Shown here: in pieces, positions 15,856-23,582 of the stretch | How the letters are laid out: every line of letters begins with the position of its first letter | Position numbering within the stretch: position 1 is the stretch's first letter | Origin: Trichocoleus sp. FACHB-46 | Lineage (GTDB): Bacteria; Cyanobacteriota; Cyanobacteriia; FACHB-46 | Assembly: GCF_014695385.1 (NCBI RefSeq) | Contig: NZ_JACJOD010000037.1 | Location: 1 to 35,420, forward strand | Reading direction: 5' to 3' | DNA: 35,420 nt | The notes under the pieces: model-generated | The model's database searches: none | The model's input: the letters and a program-made list of their open reading frames with translations, nothing else | Told to the model about the DNA's origin: nothing | Translations under genes and position numbers: made by a program

Positions 15856-16095
15856 TTATCTGCTTGCTGCTCCGCTTAGTCTAAACTCCAGTTGCTTGAT
15901 TGTCAGCCAGGAAGCAGGGTTTTGGACGGTAAAGATCAGCGTTACCCTAAATAAAGCTCCCATAATCCATAGCTGCTGGTGAATCAAAGCAGTGGTAAGG
16001 GTTCGCACTAGAGGAGTATCGCTAAGTTGAACTAGGCGTTGGAGTCTTCGTAGGGCTTTAGGACTATAGAGCGATTGATTTTTGAGGGTCGGCAT
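15856..16095 (-). CDS. Doubtful hypothetical protein
   Basis: A 79-codon frame reading MPTLKNQSLYSPKALRRLQR and onward, not recognised, without a clear ribosome site. It covers most of the 420-bp gap between the truncated transposase and the DUF302 gene. The N-terminal half is basic and helical, and the middle (LWIMGALFRVTLIFTV) is hydrophobic. It may be a remnant or a chance frame. Nothing else is visible in 15821-16203. Confidence 0.25.
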   Translation of the reverse strand: MPTLKNQSLYSPKALRRLQRLVQLSDTPLVRTLTTALIHQQLWIMGALFRVTLIFTVQNPASWLTIKQLEFRLSGAASR

Positions 16096-16203
16096 GGTTA
16101 GCTTCGTACCAAGGATGTATCCACCAAACGTTCTGCGAGAAACTAGCGATCGTAATCGCGATGTTTGGATTTAAATGATTGAGAGATGGCATGGGTCGCT
16201 GTT

Positions 16204-16593
16204 CTAAGCCAACATTTGTTCAATCAAAGGTGCGATAACTGCAATGTTTTTGACCCATTCATCCGAGAGAGAGAACCGCTGCTTCAAATAATTGGGATCG
16301 TTGTAACTTACCCAAACTTGGCTGTCAGCCGCTTCCCACGCCAGTATTTTCAGGGGTAAATCCAGGGCGATCGCAGGTTCTGCTACCATCAATAGCGTCC
16401 CAGCTTTCGGGTTGCCAAACAGCAATAACTGTGTTGGGTGCAAGTTTAACCCAACCTTTTCAGCTTCCAACCTTTGATCAATGCGGGCAAAGATAGTGAT
16501 CTCTTTTGCCTGTAAAACTGAAACCAAGCGATCAATGGTTTCAGTAACCGGATACGGGCTGATCTGATTGATGATACCGTTTATTGCGCTCAT
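16204..16593 (-). CDS. DUF302 domain protein
   Basis: A 129-residue protein with a single DUF302 domain. It opens with SPYPVTETIDRLVSVLQAKE and ITIFARIDQRLEAEKVGLNL, and has the family blocks TQLLLFGNPKAGTLLMVAEP, ALDLPLKILAWEAADSQVWV and SYNDPNYLKQRF. DUF302 proteins are small alpha-beta proteins of unknown biochemistry, often encoded near redox and detoxification genes. AAGGAG lies 13 nt before the ATG. It is the last of a run of minus-strand enzyme genes and starts 55 bp after the isochorismatase-like gene ends. Confidence 0.85.
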   Translation of the reverse strand: MSAINGIINQISPYPVTETIDRLVSVLQAKEITIFARIDQRLEAEKVGLNLHPTQLLLFGNPKAGTLLMVAEPAIALDLPLKILAWEAADSQVWVSYNDPNYLKQRFSLSDEWVKNIAVIAPLIEQMLA

Positions 16594-16648
16594 AGTAATA
16601 GGCTTACTCCTTAGGTGAATGGCTTGGAGGAATACCTTGATACCTTAA

Positions 16649-17296
16649 TTACGCCATTGCTTTGACAACGTCGTCTGTAGACAAAACAGCGTTAGCAAGA
16701 TAGCCAAAGTTGATCAACGCGGCCTTATAGCCATCACCTAGCTCTGGATGCTGCGGAGCAGCCGTCGCATCCTTAACGACAAGGATTTCAAATCCTTGCT
16801 CTAGCAACTCGCGCAGATGAGCTTCAACGCAAAGATTGGCGAGCATGCCGAGTAAAATAACCTTGCTCATGTTGCGCTTACGTAGTTGCAAAACCAAGTC
16901 GTTGTTCTGTGGCCCATAGACTTTATGAGGATTGACGACGATGGGTTTGCCGTCTTCAATAAAGGGCTTATAGCGTTCGGGCCAATCGGCACCAGAACCC
17001 ACAAATCCGTCGAGGCTGAGGGAACCAGTGCGAGCAAATTCCTTAACCTCAAGCATCATCTGCTCCAGATTGCCGGCAAATTTCCAGCCGTGGTCGGTGG
17101 GGTAGTAGTAGTGGGGAGAGATGAAAACTTCAAAGTCGTTCCGCTTTGCGGCTTTAAAGATGTGCTCAATGTTCTCAACGGTCTTGTTTGCTTTGACGCT
17201 ATCCCCGACTAAATCCCAAGAAACTCCTGTTTCACTCAAAACATCGTTTTGTGGATCAATCACAACGATTGCGGTGTCGGTCTTGTTGATATTCAT
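16649..17296 (-). CDS. Isochorismatase-like cysteine hydrolase
   Basis: A 215-residue protein from the ATG at 17294-17296, chosen because AAGGAC lies 8 nt upstream. An in-frame ATG at 17317 lacks this. Catalytic residues of the family are all present: Asp14 in VVIDPQNDVL, Lys125 in NPHKVYGPQ and nucleophile Cys156 in GMLANLCVEAHLRELL. Family members split C-N bonds of amides such as nicotinamide or N-carbamoyl compounds, or act on isochorismate. The HYYYPTDHGW insert near residue 65 is seen in hydrolases of this type clustered with SDR and alpha/beta hydrolase genes. Substrate is unknown. A link to the amides made by nitrile hydratase is conceivable but unproven. Confidence 0.85.
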   Translation of the reverse strand: MNINKTDTAIVVIDPQNDVLSETGVSWDLVGDSVKANKTVENIEHIFKAAKRNDFEVFISPHYYYPTDHGWKFAGNLEQMMLEVKEFARTGSLSLDGFVGSGADWPERYKPFIEDGKPIVVNPHKVYGPQNNDLVLQLRKRNMSKVILLGMLANLCVEAHLRELLEQGFEILVVKDATAAPQHPELGDGYKAALINFGYLANAVLSTDDVVKAMA

Positions 17297-17326
17297 GATT
17301 GTCCTTGCGATCGCCACTAAATGCCT

Positions 17327-18082
17327 TTAAATCTGTGCCATCCCGCCATCAACAAATAACTCAATGCCGTTGACAAAGCTGCTATCGTCCGAAGCAAGAA
17401 AAACCACAGCTTTGGCAATCTCATCCGGTGTGCCAACTCGCCCGATGGGGATGCTGACGGCCTGGCTGTCCACAAATTCCTTTATCTGCTGCTCATTCAG
17501 CCCAAGCAGCTCGTAGCCTGGCGTCAGCACCACGCCGGGGCTAAGGGCATTCACCCGAATCTTGCGATCCTTGAGGTCGAGTGTCCAATTGCGGGCAAAC
17601 GATCGCACCGCCGCTTTGGTCGCGCTGTACACGCTGAAGGCTGGCGTGCCTTTGACCGAAGCCGTTGAGGCATTCAGAATGATTGAAGTTCCCTCTGGCA
17701 TTAGAGGCAGAGCTTTCTGCACAGTAAATAACAGACCTTTGACGTTGGTGTTGAACGTTTTGTCAAAGTGTTCTTCAGTAATTGAGCCGAGCGGGACGAT
17801 CTCTCCTCCCCCTGCATTGGCGAAGACCACATCCAATCGACCTTGCTTTTGCTTGATTGTAGTGAACAAGCGATCGAGGTCTGCCATATTAGAGACGTCG
17901 CTCTGCACCCCCACAACATTTTCACCAAGCGCATCTACAGCAGCATCTAGTTCACGCTGGCGGCGGCCTGTGATAAAGACATAGGCTCCTTCGGCAATAA
18001 AGGCCTTAGCAGTAGCGAGCCCGATGCCGCTGGTGCCGCCGGTGATAAGCGCAACTTTTCCTTCTAACTTTTTCATGATCAT
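17327..18082 (-). CDS. Short-chain dehydrogenase/reductase (SDR)
   Basis: A 251-residue classical SDR. The NAD(P) site is [15 protein letters not shown] and the strand motif is [10 protein letters not shown]. The catalytic set is Asn in FNTNVKG, Ser in [12 protein letters not shown], and Tyr and Lys in [11 protein letters not shown]. The C-terminal [16 protein letters not shown] is typical. GRR after the second strand ([10 protein letters not shown]) suggests preference for NADP(H). Two starts are possible, 18082 (MIMKK) or 18076 (MKKLEGK); AAGG lies 4 or 10 nt upstream respectively. It ends 30 bp before the isochorismatase-like gene on the same strand, so they are probably cotranscribed. The substrate cannot be told. 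Confidence 0.92.
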   Translation of the reverse strand: MIMKKLEGKVALITGGTSGIGLATAKAFIAEGAYVFITGRRQRELDAAVDALGENVVGVQSDVSNMADLDRLFTTIKQKQGRLDVVFANAGGGEIVPLGSITEEHFDKTFNTNVKGLLFTVQKALPLMPEGTSIILNASTASVKGTPAFSVYSATKAAVRSFARNWTLDLKDRKIRVNALSPGVVLTPGYELLGLNEQQIKEFVDSQAVSIPIGRVGTPDEIAKAVVFLASDDSSFVNGIELFVDGGMAQI

Positions 18083-18144
18083 TAGCCTTGCAAAGAATAA
18101 TTGGTTTTGAGCGTGCTATTCGTACCAAAGATCAGGAACAGAGA

Positions 18145-18365
18145 TCACGCTGCCGCTGTTTCAATCAGTTTGGCAAGCTCATTGGGATGAGAAACAGGGA
18201 AACGTGACTAGAGTTGACTTCAATTGTTTTAGCCCCCATCTATCGAGCCATAAATCGCTGGAGGTCAGGATTAATAGCCCGCTCGGCTTGAGTTACGAGG
18301 TACCAAGAAAGAATGGTTTTTCAGGCGGTTTCATTCATAGATTGGTCAAAAGCTGTGCTAGCAAT
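18145..18365 (-). pseudogene. C-terminal remnant of an alpha/beta hydrolase
   Basis: Minus-strand translation gives IASTAFDQSMNETA, a stop, KTILSWYLVTQAERAINPDL plus QRFMAR, a stop, then MGAKTIEVNSSHVSLF. After a one-base frameshift it continues SHPNELAKLIETAAA and stops at 18145-18147. This is the C-terminal quarter of the same hydrolase type as the intact gene at 18611-19432, including its catalytic His in SSHV. Two stops plus a frameshift show it is dead. Confidence 0.75.
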
Positions 18366-18488
18366 TGGCTTTTAGATGACTGCCATGATCTGCACCTCAG
18401 CATCCGGTATATCCTGAGCAGACAGATCGTGAAATCTATTGCGATCGGCATAGAGAAAATTTGCTACATCAGACACAATTGCTGTGCT

Positions 18489-18520
18489 GGTTGAATCTGC
18501 TGCGTATCTACGATTCAACC
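18489..18520. repeat. 9-bp inverted repeat
   Basis: GGTTGAATC (18489-18497) and GATTCAACC (18512-18520) form a 9-bp stem with a 14-nt loop, in the gap downstream of the alpha/beta hydrolase gene. There is no T-run, so a terminator role is uncertain. Confidence 0.6.
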
Positions 18521-18545
18521 GCTCACCGTTTCACCAACATCCGGT

Positions 18546-18591
18546 GCGAAACACCGCCAATTTTTAATGCGAAACACCGCCAGTTTTTAAT
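18546..18591. repeat. Two tandem copies of a 23-bp unit
   Basis: The unit begins GCGAAACACCGCCA and ends TTTTTAAT. Copies at 18546-18568 and 18569-18591 differ at one base. It lies right after the stop of the hydrolase gene. The remainder of the 18366-18610 gap has no recognisable gene. Confidence 0.85.
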
Positions 18592-18610
18592 GTTCATCAG
18601 TTTTTCCTTG

Positions 18611-19432
18611 CTATGGCGCAGTTGCAGCATGCTCGATGATCTCAGCGACCGCATCCGAATGAGAAATCATCACGACATGAGATGAGCCACTTACAACAAC
18701 GGTTTCCTTTGAGTTGGCTCGCTCCGCCATGAAAGCATGCACCGCTGCTGGAATGTTCAAGTCCCGTTCGCCATAAATAAACCAGGACGGGATAGATTTC
18801 CATGCAGGCGCACCGGAGGCTTCAGTAAACGCGGCTTCCACAATCGGACGCTGGGTACTAGCCATCAGTTCCGCGTCACTAGCGGGCAGATCCGCAGCAA
18901 ATTGAGCATGGAACTTGCTCTGCTGAATGTATAGGTCTTTGCCACCATCGGGCAGGACAACCGGCGGTGCGAGGGTCGGCGTGAGCGTGCTGCCCGGATA
19001 ACGTCCTGAGAGTTCGGCGGCAGTCTCGCCTTCGTCAGGAGCAAAGCCAGCAACGTAGACCAGTGCTTTCACATTGTTGTTACCATTAACCGCATTGGTC
19101 GTTACCGAACCTCCGTAGGAATGTGCAACCAGCACGATGGGACCATTGATGTCTTTAAGGACGCTAGCAACATAGTCTGCATCACTCTTAACGCCACGTA
19201 GGGGATTAGCCACAGCAACCGTTGGGTAACCTTTCGGAATCAGTTTGGCCAATACACCATTCCAACTGGAAGACTCGGCGAACGCGCCATGAACAAACAC
19301 GATCGTGGGTTTATTGGCTTGTGCACTAGCAGTATTCATGATGGCTCCCAGAGAGGTGATTGTAATAGTTCCTAAAAAGAGGATGATAATCAGAACCAGG
19401 CGAATGCCGTTTCTGAAGGTAGGCATATTCAT
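18611..19432 (-). CDS. Secreted alpha/beta hydrolase
   Basis: A 273-residue protein with GAGGAAA 8-9 nt before its ATG. An N-terminal signal peptide (LVLIIILFLGTITITSLGAI, then cleavage after about ASAQA near residue 38) points to export. The fold motifs are TIVFVHGAFAESSSW, nucleophile elbow VAHSYGG with Ser105, acid in YGERDLNIP and base in SGSSHVVMISH. It belongs to the non-heme haloperoxidase/esterase-like group that often appears next to SDR and isochorismatase-like genes. A dead relative of its C-terminus lies just downstream at 18145-18365, suggesting past tandem duplication. Substrate is unknown. Confidence 0.88.
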   Translation of the reverse strand: MNMPTFRNGIRLVLIIILFLGTITITSLGAIMNTASAQANKPTIVFVHGAFAESSSWNGVLAKLIPKGYPTVAVANPLRGVKSDADYVASVLKDINGPIVLVAHSYGGSVTTNAVNGNNNVKALVYVAGFAPDEGETAAELSGRYPGSTLTPTLAPPVVLPDGGKDLYIQQSKFHAQFAADLPASDAELMASTQRPIVEAAFTEASGAPAWKSIPSWFIYGERDLNIPAAVHAFMAERANSKETVVVSGSSHVVMISHSDAVAEIIEHAATAP

Positions 19433-19579
19433 GTTGTAATTTCCTCTGAGTTATTTCGTTGGATAGATTGCAACCGTGACGTGAGAAATTGACGGATGTG
19501 GGTTGCGATAATGTTCGCGGAGCATGTGCTTTACATTCAGCGCTGCGAAGTGTCGATCGCATCGTTTCACCGACCTGAT

Positions 19580-19969
19580 TCATCGCTTAAGATCGGGCAC
19601 TGTGAACGTCACTGTTTCGCTGGTAATCACTTTGTGCGTAGGATCTGCTAGTTCGATCAGCACCTTGTGTAAACCAGGTTCCAGACCAACTAGAATGATT
19701 GTTTCACCACTGGCATCGACAAAGTGCCACGGCGCGTCATCAACGGTGATGTGGATATGTCCGATACGAGGCGATACATCGAGCGCACCTTTGCCGAACA
19801 CGAGCAACACGCGCAAATTCTCCGTTCGATACTGAATGAAGACACGTCCCTGGGACAGCGGTTCGGGAAGTGGCGGATCGACAATTAGCTTGGGTGGTGC
19901 TTCGTTTTCGATCGCGATCAGCGGAGATGAGCCGATGATGTCCTTGGCGCTTGGGGTGTAATTGATCAT
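19580..19969 (-). CDS. DUF6130 family protein
   Basis: A 129-residue protein with SAKDIIGSSPLIAIENEAPP, KLIVDPPLPEPLSQGRVFIQ, YRTENLRVLLVFG, VSPRIGHIHITVDDAPWHFV and GLEPGLHKVLIELADPTHKV. These are the conserved blocks I associate with DUF6130. The His-Ile-His pair followed by a Trp-His could bind a metal, but no function is established. It has no signal peptide. It is about 100 bp downstream of the next alpha/beta hydrolase gene and 147 bp upstream of the secreted hydrolase, all on the same strand. The start lacks a good ribosome site. Confidence 0.8.
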   Translation of the reverse strand: MINYTPSAKDIIGSSPLIAIENEAPPKLIVDPPLPEPLSQGRVFIQYRTENLRVLLVFGKGALDVSPRIGHIHITVDDAPWHFVDASGETIILVGLEPGLHKVLIELADPTHKVITSETVTFTVPDLKR

Positions 19970-20040
19970 TATTGATAGGTATTTGAGAGAGGAAGAGGAA
20001 CGCGGAATGGGAAACGCGGTGACGCGAAATTGAATGAAAC

Positions 20041-20070
20041 TTCTCCGTGTCCCCGTGTCTCCGTATCCTC
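20041..20070. repeat. Short CTCCGTGTC-type dispersed repeat
   Basis: TTCTCCGTGTCCCCGTGTCT and the following CCGTATCCTC lie in the 100-bp gap between the DUF6130 gene and the hydrolase. GGAACGCGG/GGTGACGCG elements lie just to the left (about 19997-20027). A related string sits inside the giant kinase gene at 32947-32983. Confidence 0.55.
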
Positions 20071-21066
20071 TTATTGCAGGTGTTTCTTCAATTCAGCAGC
20101 AGCCTGAACAAACAGAGAACGAACTGCCGGAACCTCGGCTAAACCAGTCAGCAGCCCAAAATCATGAATCATGCCGTTGTAACGCACGGTTGTCACTGTC
20201 ACTCCAGCCTCATCGAGCTTGCGTCCATAAGCCTCGCCACCATCACGCAAAATATCACTCTCTGCCACCTGAATTAACGCTGGAGGCAAGCCTTTCAGTT
20301 GCTCAACCGTCGCCTGTAGGGGAGAGGCATAGATATCCTTGCGCTTTTCTGGGTCAGGGATGTACATGTCATACATCCACTTCATCCCTGGTGTAGTTAA
20401 GAAACGTTTGTCACCAAATTGATGATAAGAATCCGTTTCAAAACTAGCGTCTACAATCGGCCACATCATAATTTGCAACTTGATGTGTGGTCCTCCTTTT
20501 TCTTTCGACTGCAAAGCAGTTACTGCTGTCATATTTCCGCCAACACTGTTGCCGACAACTGCCAGGTTTTTACCATCAACTCCAATTTCTTCCCCGTGCT
20601 CAGCGACCCATTTAGTGGCAGCATAGATCTCATTAATTGCTTGTGGATACTGAGCATCTGGCGTGCGCGTGTAGTTGACAAAGACACCCGCAAACCCAGA
20701 AAGCACAACGAGATTGCGAACCATGTGCTTGTGCGTTGGGTAATCGCCCAATACCCAACCGCCGCCATGAATAAAGATGAAAGCAGGCAATATGCCTTCG
20801 ACCCCTTCAGGTCGCACGATATTGAGTGTGATCGTGTAACCATCAGCAGTAATCGTCTTCTCAGACTCTTCAATGCCGGAAAGATCGACTGGAACAGAAG
20901 CCTGTGCATCCACGAGTACTTGACGTGCTTCGGATGGAGGTAATGTCTCTAGAGGCACACCTCCTGAATTTAGCTCCTTCAAAAATGCCTTTACCTCCCT
21001 GGAAAGACGTGGATCATCTGCAACTTCCAAAATCTTTGCTGTTGGTGAGTTTACTTGAGCAACCAT
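20071..21066 (-). CDS. HSL-family alpha/beta hydrolase (esterase)
   Basis: A 331-residue protein from the ATG at 21064-21066, which has AAGGAG 7 nt upstream. A longer in-frame start at 21117 would add 17 residues without such a site. It carries the hormone-sensitive lipase oxyanion motif FIHGGGWVLGD, nucleophile motif VVGNSVGG, acid in QVAESDILRDGG and base in NGMIHDFGLL. The HSL N-terminal cap is present (DDPRLSREVKAFLKELNSG). No signal peptide is seen, so it is cytoplasmic. HSL esterases cleave short-chain or acetylated esters. Neighbouring oxygenase- and reductase-like genes fit a small-molecule breakdown set, but the substrate is unknown. Confidence 0.9.
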   Translation of the reverse strand: MVAQVNSPTAKILEVADDPRLSREVKAFLKELNSGGVPLETLPPSEARQVLVDAQASVPVDLSGIEESEKTITADGYTITLNIVRPEGVEGILPAFIFIHGGGWVLGDYPTHKHMVRNLVVLSGFAGVFVNYTRTPDAQYPQAINEIYAATKWVAEHGEEIGVDGKNLAVVGNSVGGNMTAVTALQSKEKGGPHIKLQIMMWPIVDASFETDSYHQFGDKRFLTTPGMKWMYDMYIPDPEKRKDIYASPLQATVEQLKGLPPALIQVAESDILRDGGEAYGRKLDEAGVTVTTVRYNGMIHDFGLLTGLAEVPAVRSLFVQAAAELKKHLQ

Positions 21067-21191
21067 GATATTCTCCTTCGATAAGTAGTAAACAATTTGT
21101 TGAAATAACACTGTCAAGTGAGTTGATTTAACAGTGATGTTTGATCAGCAGTGATTGTGGAATGGCAATCACTTTCTACTGACATCTTTTC

Positions 21192-22694
21192 TCAGTCAGA
21201 ACGATTTGTTACTGGTGAAAAAGCTGTTGACCTAGCGGATTGCTGCCCCGATGGTTGTTTCCACACCGCAGCCGCATAGAGCGAGTTCTCGAAATCGGGG
21301 GCAATATCGCCTGTGATCCTTGCCTCATGATGCGCCCAGTCCTTAAAGAACAAGTCGTGACTGATGCGCGATACGATTGCAGGTACGTCACGGCGGATGC
21401 TGTGAATGTCACCCACTGGCAAACCGAAGCTAACTAAACCAGCCGGATTAAAGACGTGAATGTCTTTCAGGTAAGGGGCAGTGCCAAGTACTTTCTCTTG
21501 GTATTCGTGGGCGTTACCAAGGTAAGGGTGCATCCCCAGATTGTCGTCGCGCAAGTCTTCTGGTGGCTCGTAGCGATCGCGCCAGAGGGCAATATGCTGA
21601 GCGAAGTCGGCTAGTTCGGGACGCTGTGTTGGGTCAACGAAGTAACCCGTGCCAGCGATCGCAAAATCAAACTCGAAAACATCATCGTTCACCTGGATGG
21701 CAATGCGTTCGCCCTTGGCGGCGGCTTCCGCATCACCCATTTTCCGTGCCGATTTCCAAGGTGCAGATAGGTGGATGTGAAAGTTTGGGAATGCGATCGC
21801 TCGCTCAATCGACTTTGGTGGTGGTGCGGTGCCTGCTTGATGAAAGCGCCAAGCCTGTAACCAGCGGGCTGAATCGGGTAGTTGGGGATAGTTGTCGTAA
21901 GCGCCAGGGTAATCTCGTACCCGGAGTAATGACAGAGATGCGATCGCCGATCGCCGTACAAATAGGTGTACTGCCTTAGCGCCTGATTCCAGCGCCACTC
22001 CTGCTGCATCGAAAGCTGAAGCCGCCGCACCTAGCACTGCCACAGTTTTGCCGCGCAGTGCTTCAAAATCAATGGCATCGACGGTATGGGCGTACAGCGT
22101 GCGGGGTAAGTCAGCCAATACTGGAGGTATGTATGGACCACCAGTGCCAGCCACGCCATTGGCGAAGATAATTTTGCGCGTAGTCTCCACCTGCGGGACA
22201 CCGTTTACCTCAAAGTGTAGACGGAAGAAACCTGTGGCTGGCTCTATCCGCACCAACTTCGTTTGGTAACGAACCTGGATACCGAGAAAATGCCGATACC
22301 AACTGAGGTACTCAGCCCAATCCACCCGCTCAATGCGATCGATCTCCGCATAGGCTGCCGCACCGTGTCGAGCTTCGTACCAGGCTTGGAAGGACAATTC
22401 TGGGATTCCTAGTTCTGGACCAGGCAGATTCTTTGGCGTGCGGAGCGTTCTCATCCGTGCTCGCGTCAACCACACCCCTGCATGAGCTTCGTCATCTGCT
22501 GCATCGATCTCCGTCACGCGCCCGATTCCAGCACGCCGTAGTGCAAATACAAAGGTGCTACCGCTGCCGCTGCCACCGATTATCGTGACATTGTGATCAA
22601 TACCAGGGCGATCGGGTACCCAGTTCTCGGGATCGGGACCAAGCAGGCGCAGCGCTTCGCAGGCAGCAAAATTGGAATCGATCGTTGTTGTCAT
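21192..22694 (-). CDS. FAD-dependent oxidoreductase, flavin monooxygenase-like
   Basis: A 500-residue protein from the ATG at 22692-22694, preferred because GAGGAG lies 7 nt upstream. The open frame extends to 22742 (16 further residues). There are two dinucleotide-binding sites: NVTIIGGSGSGSTFVFALRR near residue 36 (FAD) and KTVAVLGAAASAFDAAGVAL near 215 (NADPH). An intervening TPKNLPGPELGIPELSFQAW block and a conserved FAIAGTGYFVDPTQRPEL follow. This layout resembles flavin-containing and Baeyer-Villiger-type monooxygenases and their NAD(P)-binding relatives. The glycine-rich FAD site is unusual (GGSGSGST rather than GxGxxG). It is the first gene of the minus-strand enzyme run, 126 bp before the esterase. 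Confidence 0.85.
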   Translation of the reverse strand: MTTTIDSNFAACEALRLLGPDPENWVPDRPGIDHNVTIIGGSGSGSTFVFALRRAGIGRVTEIDAADDEAHAGVWLTRARMRTLRTPKNLPGPELGIPELSFQAWYEARHGAAAYAEIDRIERVDWAEYLSWYRHFLGIQVRYQTKLVRIEPATGFFRLHFEVNGVPQVETTRKIIFANGVAGTGGPYIPPVLADLPRTLYAHTVDAIDFEALRGKTVAVLGAAASAFDAAGVALESGAKAVHLFVRRSAIASLSLLRVRDYPGAYDNYPQLPDSARWLQAWRFHQAGTAPPPKSIERAIAFPNFHIHLSAPWKSARKMGDAEAAAKGERIAIQVNDDVFEFDFAIAGTGYFVDPTQRPELADFAQHIALWRDRYEPPEDLRDDNLGMHPYLGNAHEYQEKVLGTAPYLKDIHVFNPAGLVSFGLPVGDIHSIRRDVPAIVSRISHDLFFKDWAHHEARITGDIAPDFENSLYAAAVWKQPSGQQSARSTAFSPVTNRSD

Positions 22695-22901
22695 GTCGAT
22701 CTCCTCAGCTCTTGTTGAGATGGATGAAAAATGGAATAGCAAACAACCAAGCTGTTGTCAGGTTCTTGTTCGCAGATTCAGATTCGAATTTGTTTGTATG
22801 TTCTTAATGTAAAAGGCAACCTCAAATCTGTCGCCAATTCAGGGTTTATGTTTTGAACCACAAGATGATCGCTATTTGAGCAACCTCAGGTGCTGGCATA
22901 A

Positions 22902-22942
22902 CACCCACCTTAAGTTTAGGTTTATCACCCATTTCAAGTTCA
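22902..22942. promoter_or_regulatory. Tandem CACCC..AAGTT motif, possible regulator sites
   Basis: CACCCACCTTAAGTTTA (22902-22918) and CACCCATTTCAAGTTCA (22926-22942) are direct imperfect repeats 24 bp apart, between the response-regulator gene and the monooxygenase-like gene. Related strings occur at 27241-27255 and 34117-34130. A role as operator for the NarL-type regulators is inference. Confidence 0.4.
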
Positions 22943-22952
22943 CATAACTAAG

Positions 22953-23582
22953 CTACAAGCTAGCGATTCCTCGCTTCAGAGCAATAATGGTCGCTTGTGT
23001 GCGGTCTTTCGCTCCCAGTTTGCTCAAGATGTGGTTGATGTTCGATTTAACAGTGCTTTCAGCAATATTTAAGGCAGCGCTGATTTGCAGATTGCTCATC
23101 CCCTGAGCTACCAATTGAAGGACTTCTAGTTCGCGATCGCTCAACTCTCGATGGTTTATCCGCTGCGCTAGTTTAGCGCCAACGTGAGCGGGAATGTATT
23201 GCTGACCCCTATGAACAACATGAATGGCACTGAGGAGTTCCTCAGGTTCGGCATCCTTGAGCAGATAGCCCTTGGCTCCGGCGCGTAATCCTCGATAGAT
23301 ATCTTCATCCCCATCGTAGGTTGTCAGGATAATAATGTGTGCGTGGGCAAACTCAGCACAAATTGCCATCGTTGCATCCACACCACTCACCTGCGGCATC
23401 CGTAAGTCCATTAAGGTGACATCAGGCTGTAGCTGGCGATATTGGTCGATCGCTTCCTGTCCATTGCCCGCTTGACCCACCAACGTCATATCTGGTTGAT
23501 TGTCAATCATTGCAACCAGTCCTTGTCGCACAATTGCGTGGTCATCAATAATTAAAACGCGAATAGCTGTAGGCTGACTCAT
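22953..23582 (-). CDS. NarL/LuxR-family response regulator
   Basis: A 209-residue protein with an N-terminal receiver domain and C-terminal HTH. The receiver has acidic pocket LIIDDH, phosphoacceptor Asp59 in VTLMDLRMP, Thr in IILTTYDGD and Lys in GYLLKDAEPEELL. The LuxR-type HTH is at about 143-209: LSDRELEVLQLVAQGMSNLQ, ISAALNIAESTVKSNINHIL. Its ATG overlaps the stop of the sensor kinase gene by 4 bp (23579-23582), so the two are a translationally coupled pair. It is 55-60 percent or more alike by eye to the second regulator at 27363-27992. Likely targets include the enzyme genes just downstream, an inference from proximity. Confidence 0.94.
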   Translation of the reverse strand: MSQPTAIRVLIIDDHAIVRQGLVAMIDNQPDMTLVGQAGNGQEAIDQYRQLQPDVTLMDLRMPQVSGVDATMAICAEFAHAHIIILTTYDGDEDIYRGLRAGAKGYLLKDAEPEELLSAIHVVHRGQQYIPAHVGAKLAQRINHRELSDRELEVLQLVAQGMSNLQISAALNIAESTVKSNINHILSKLGAKDRTQATIIALKRGIASL

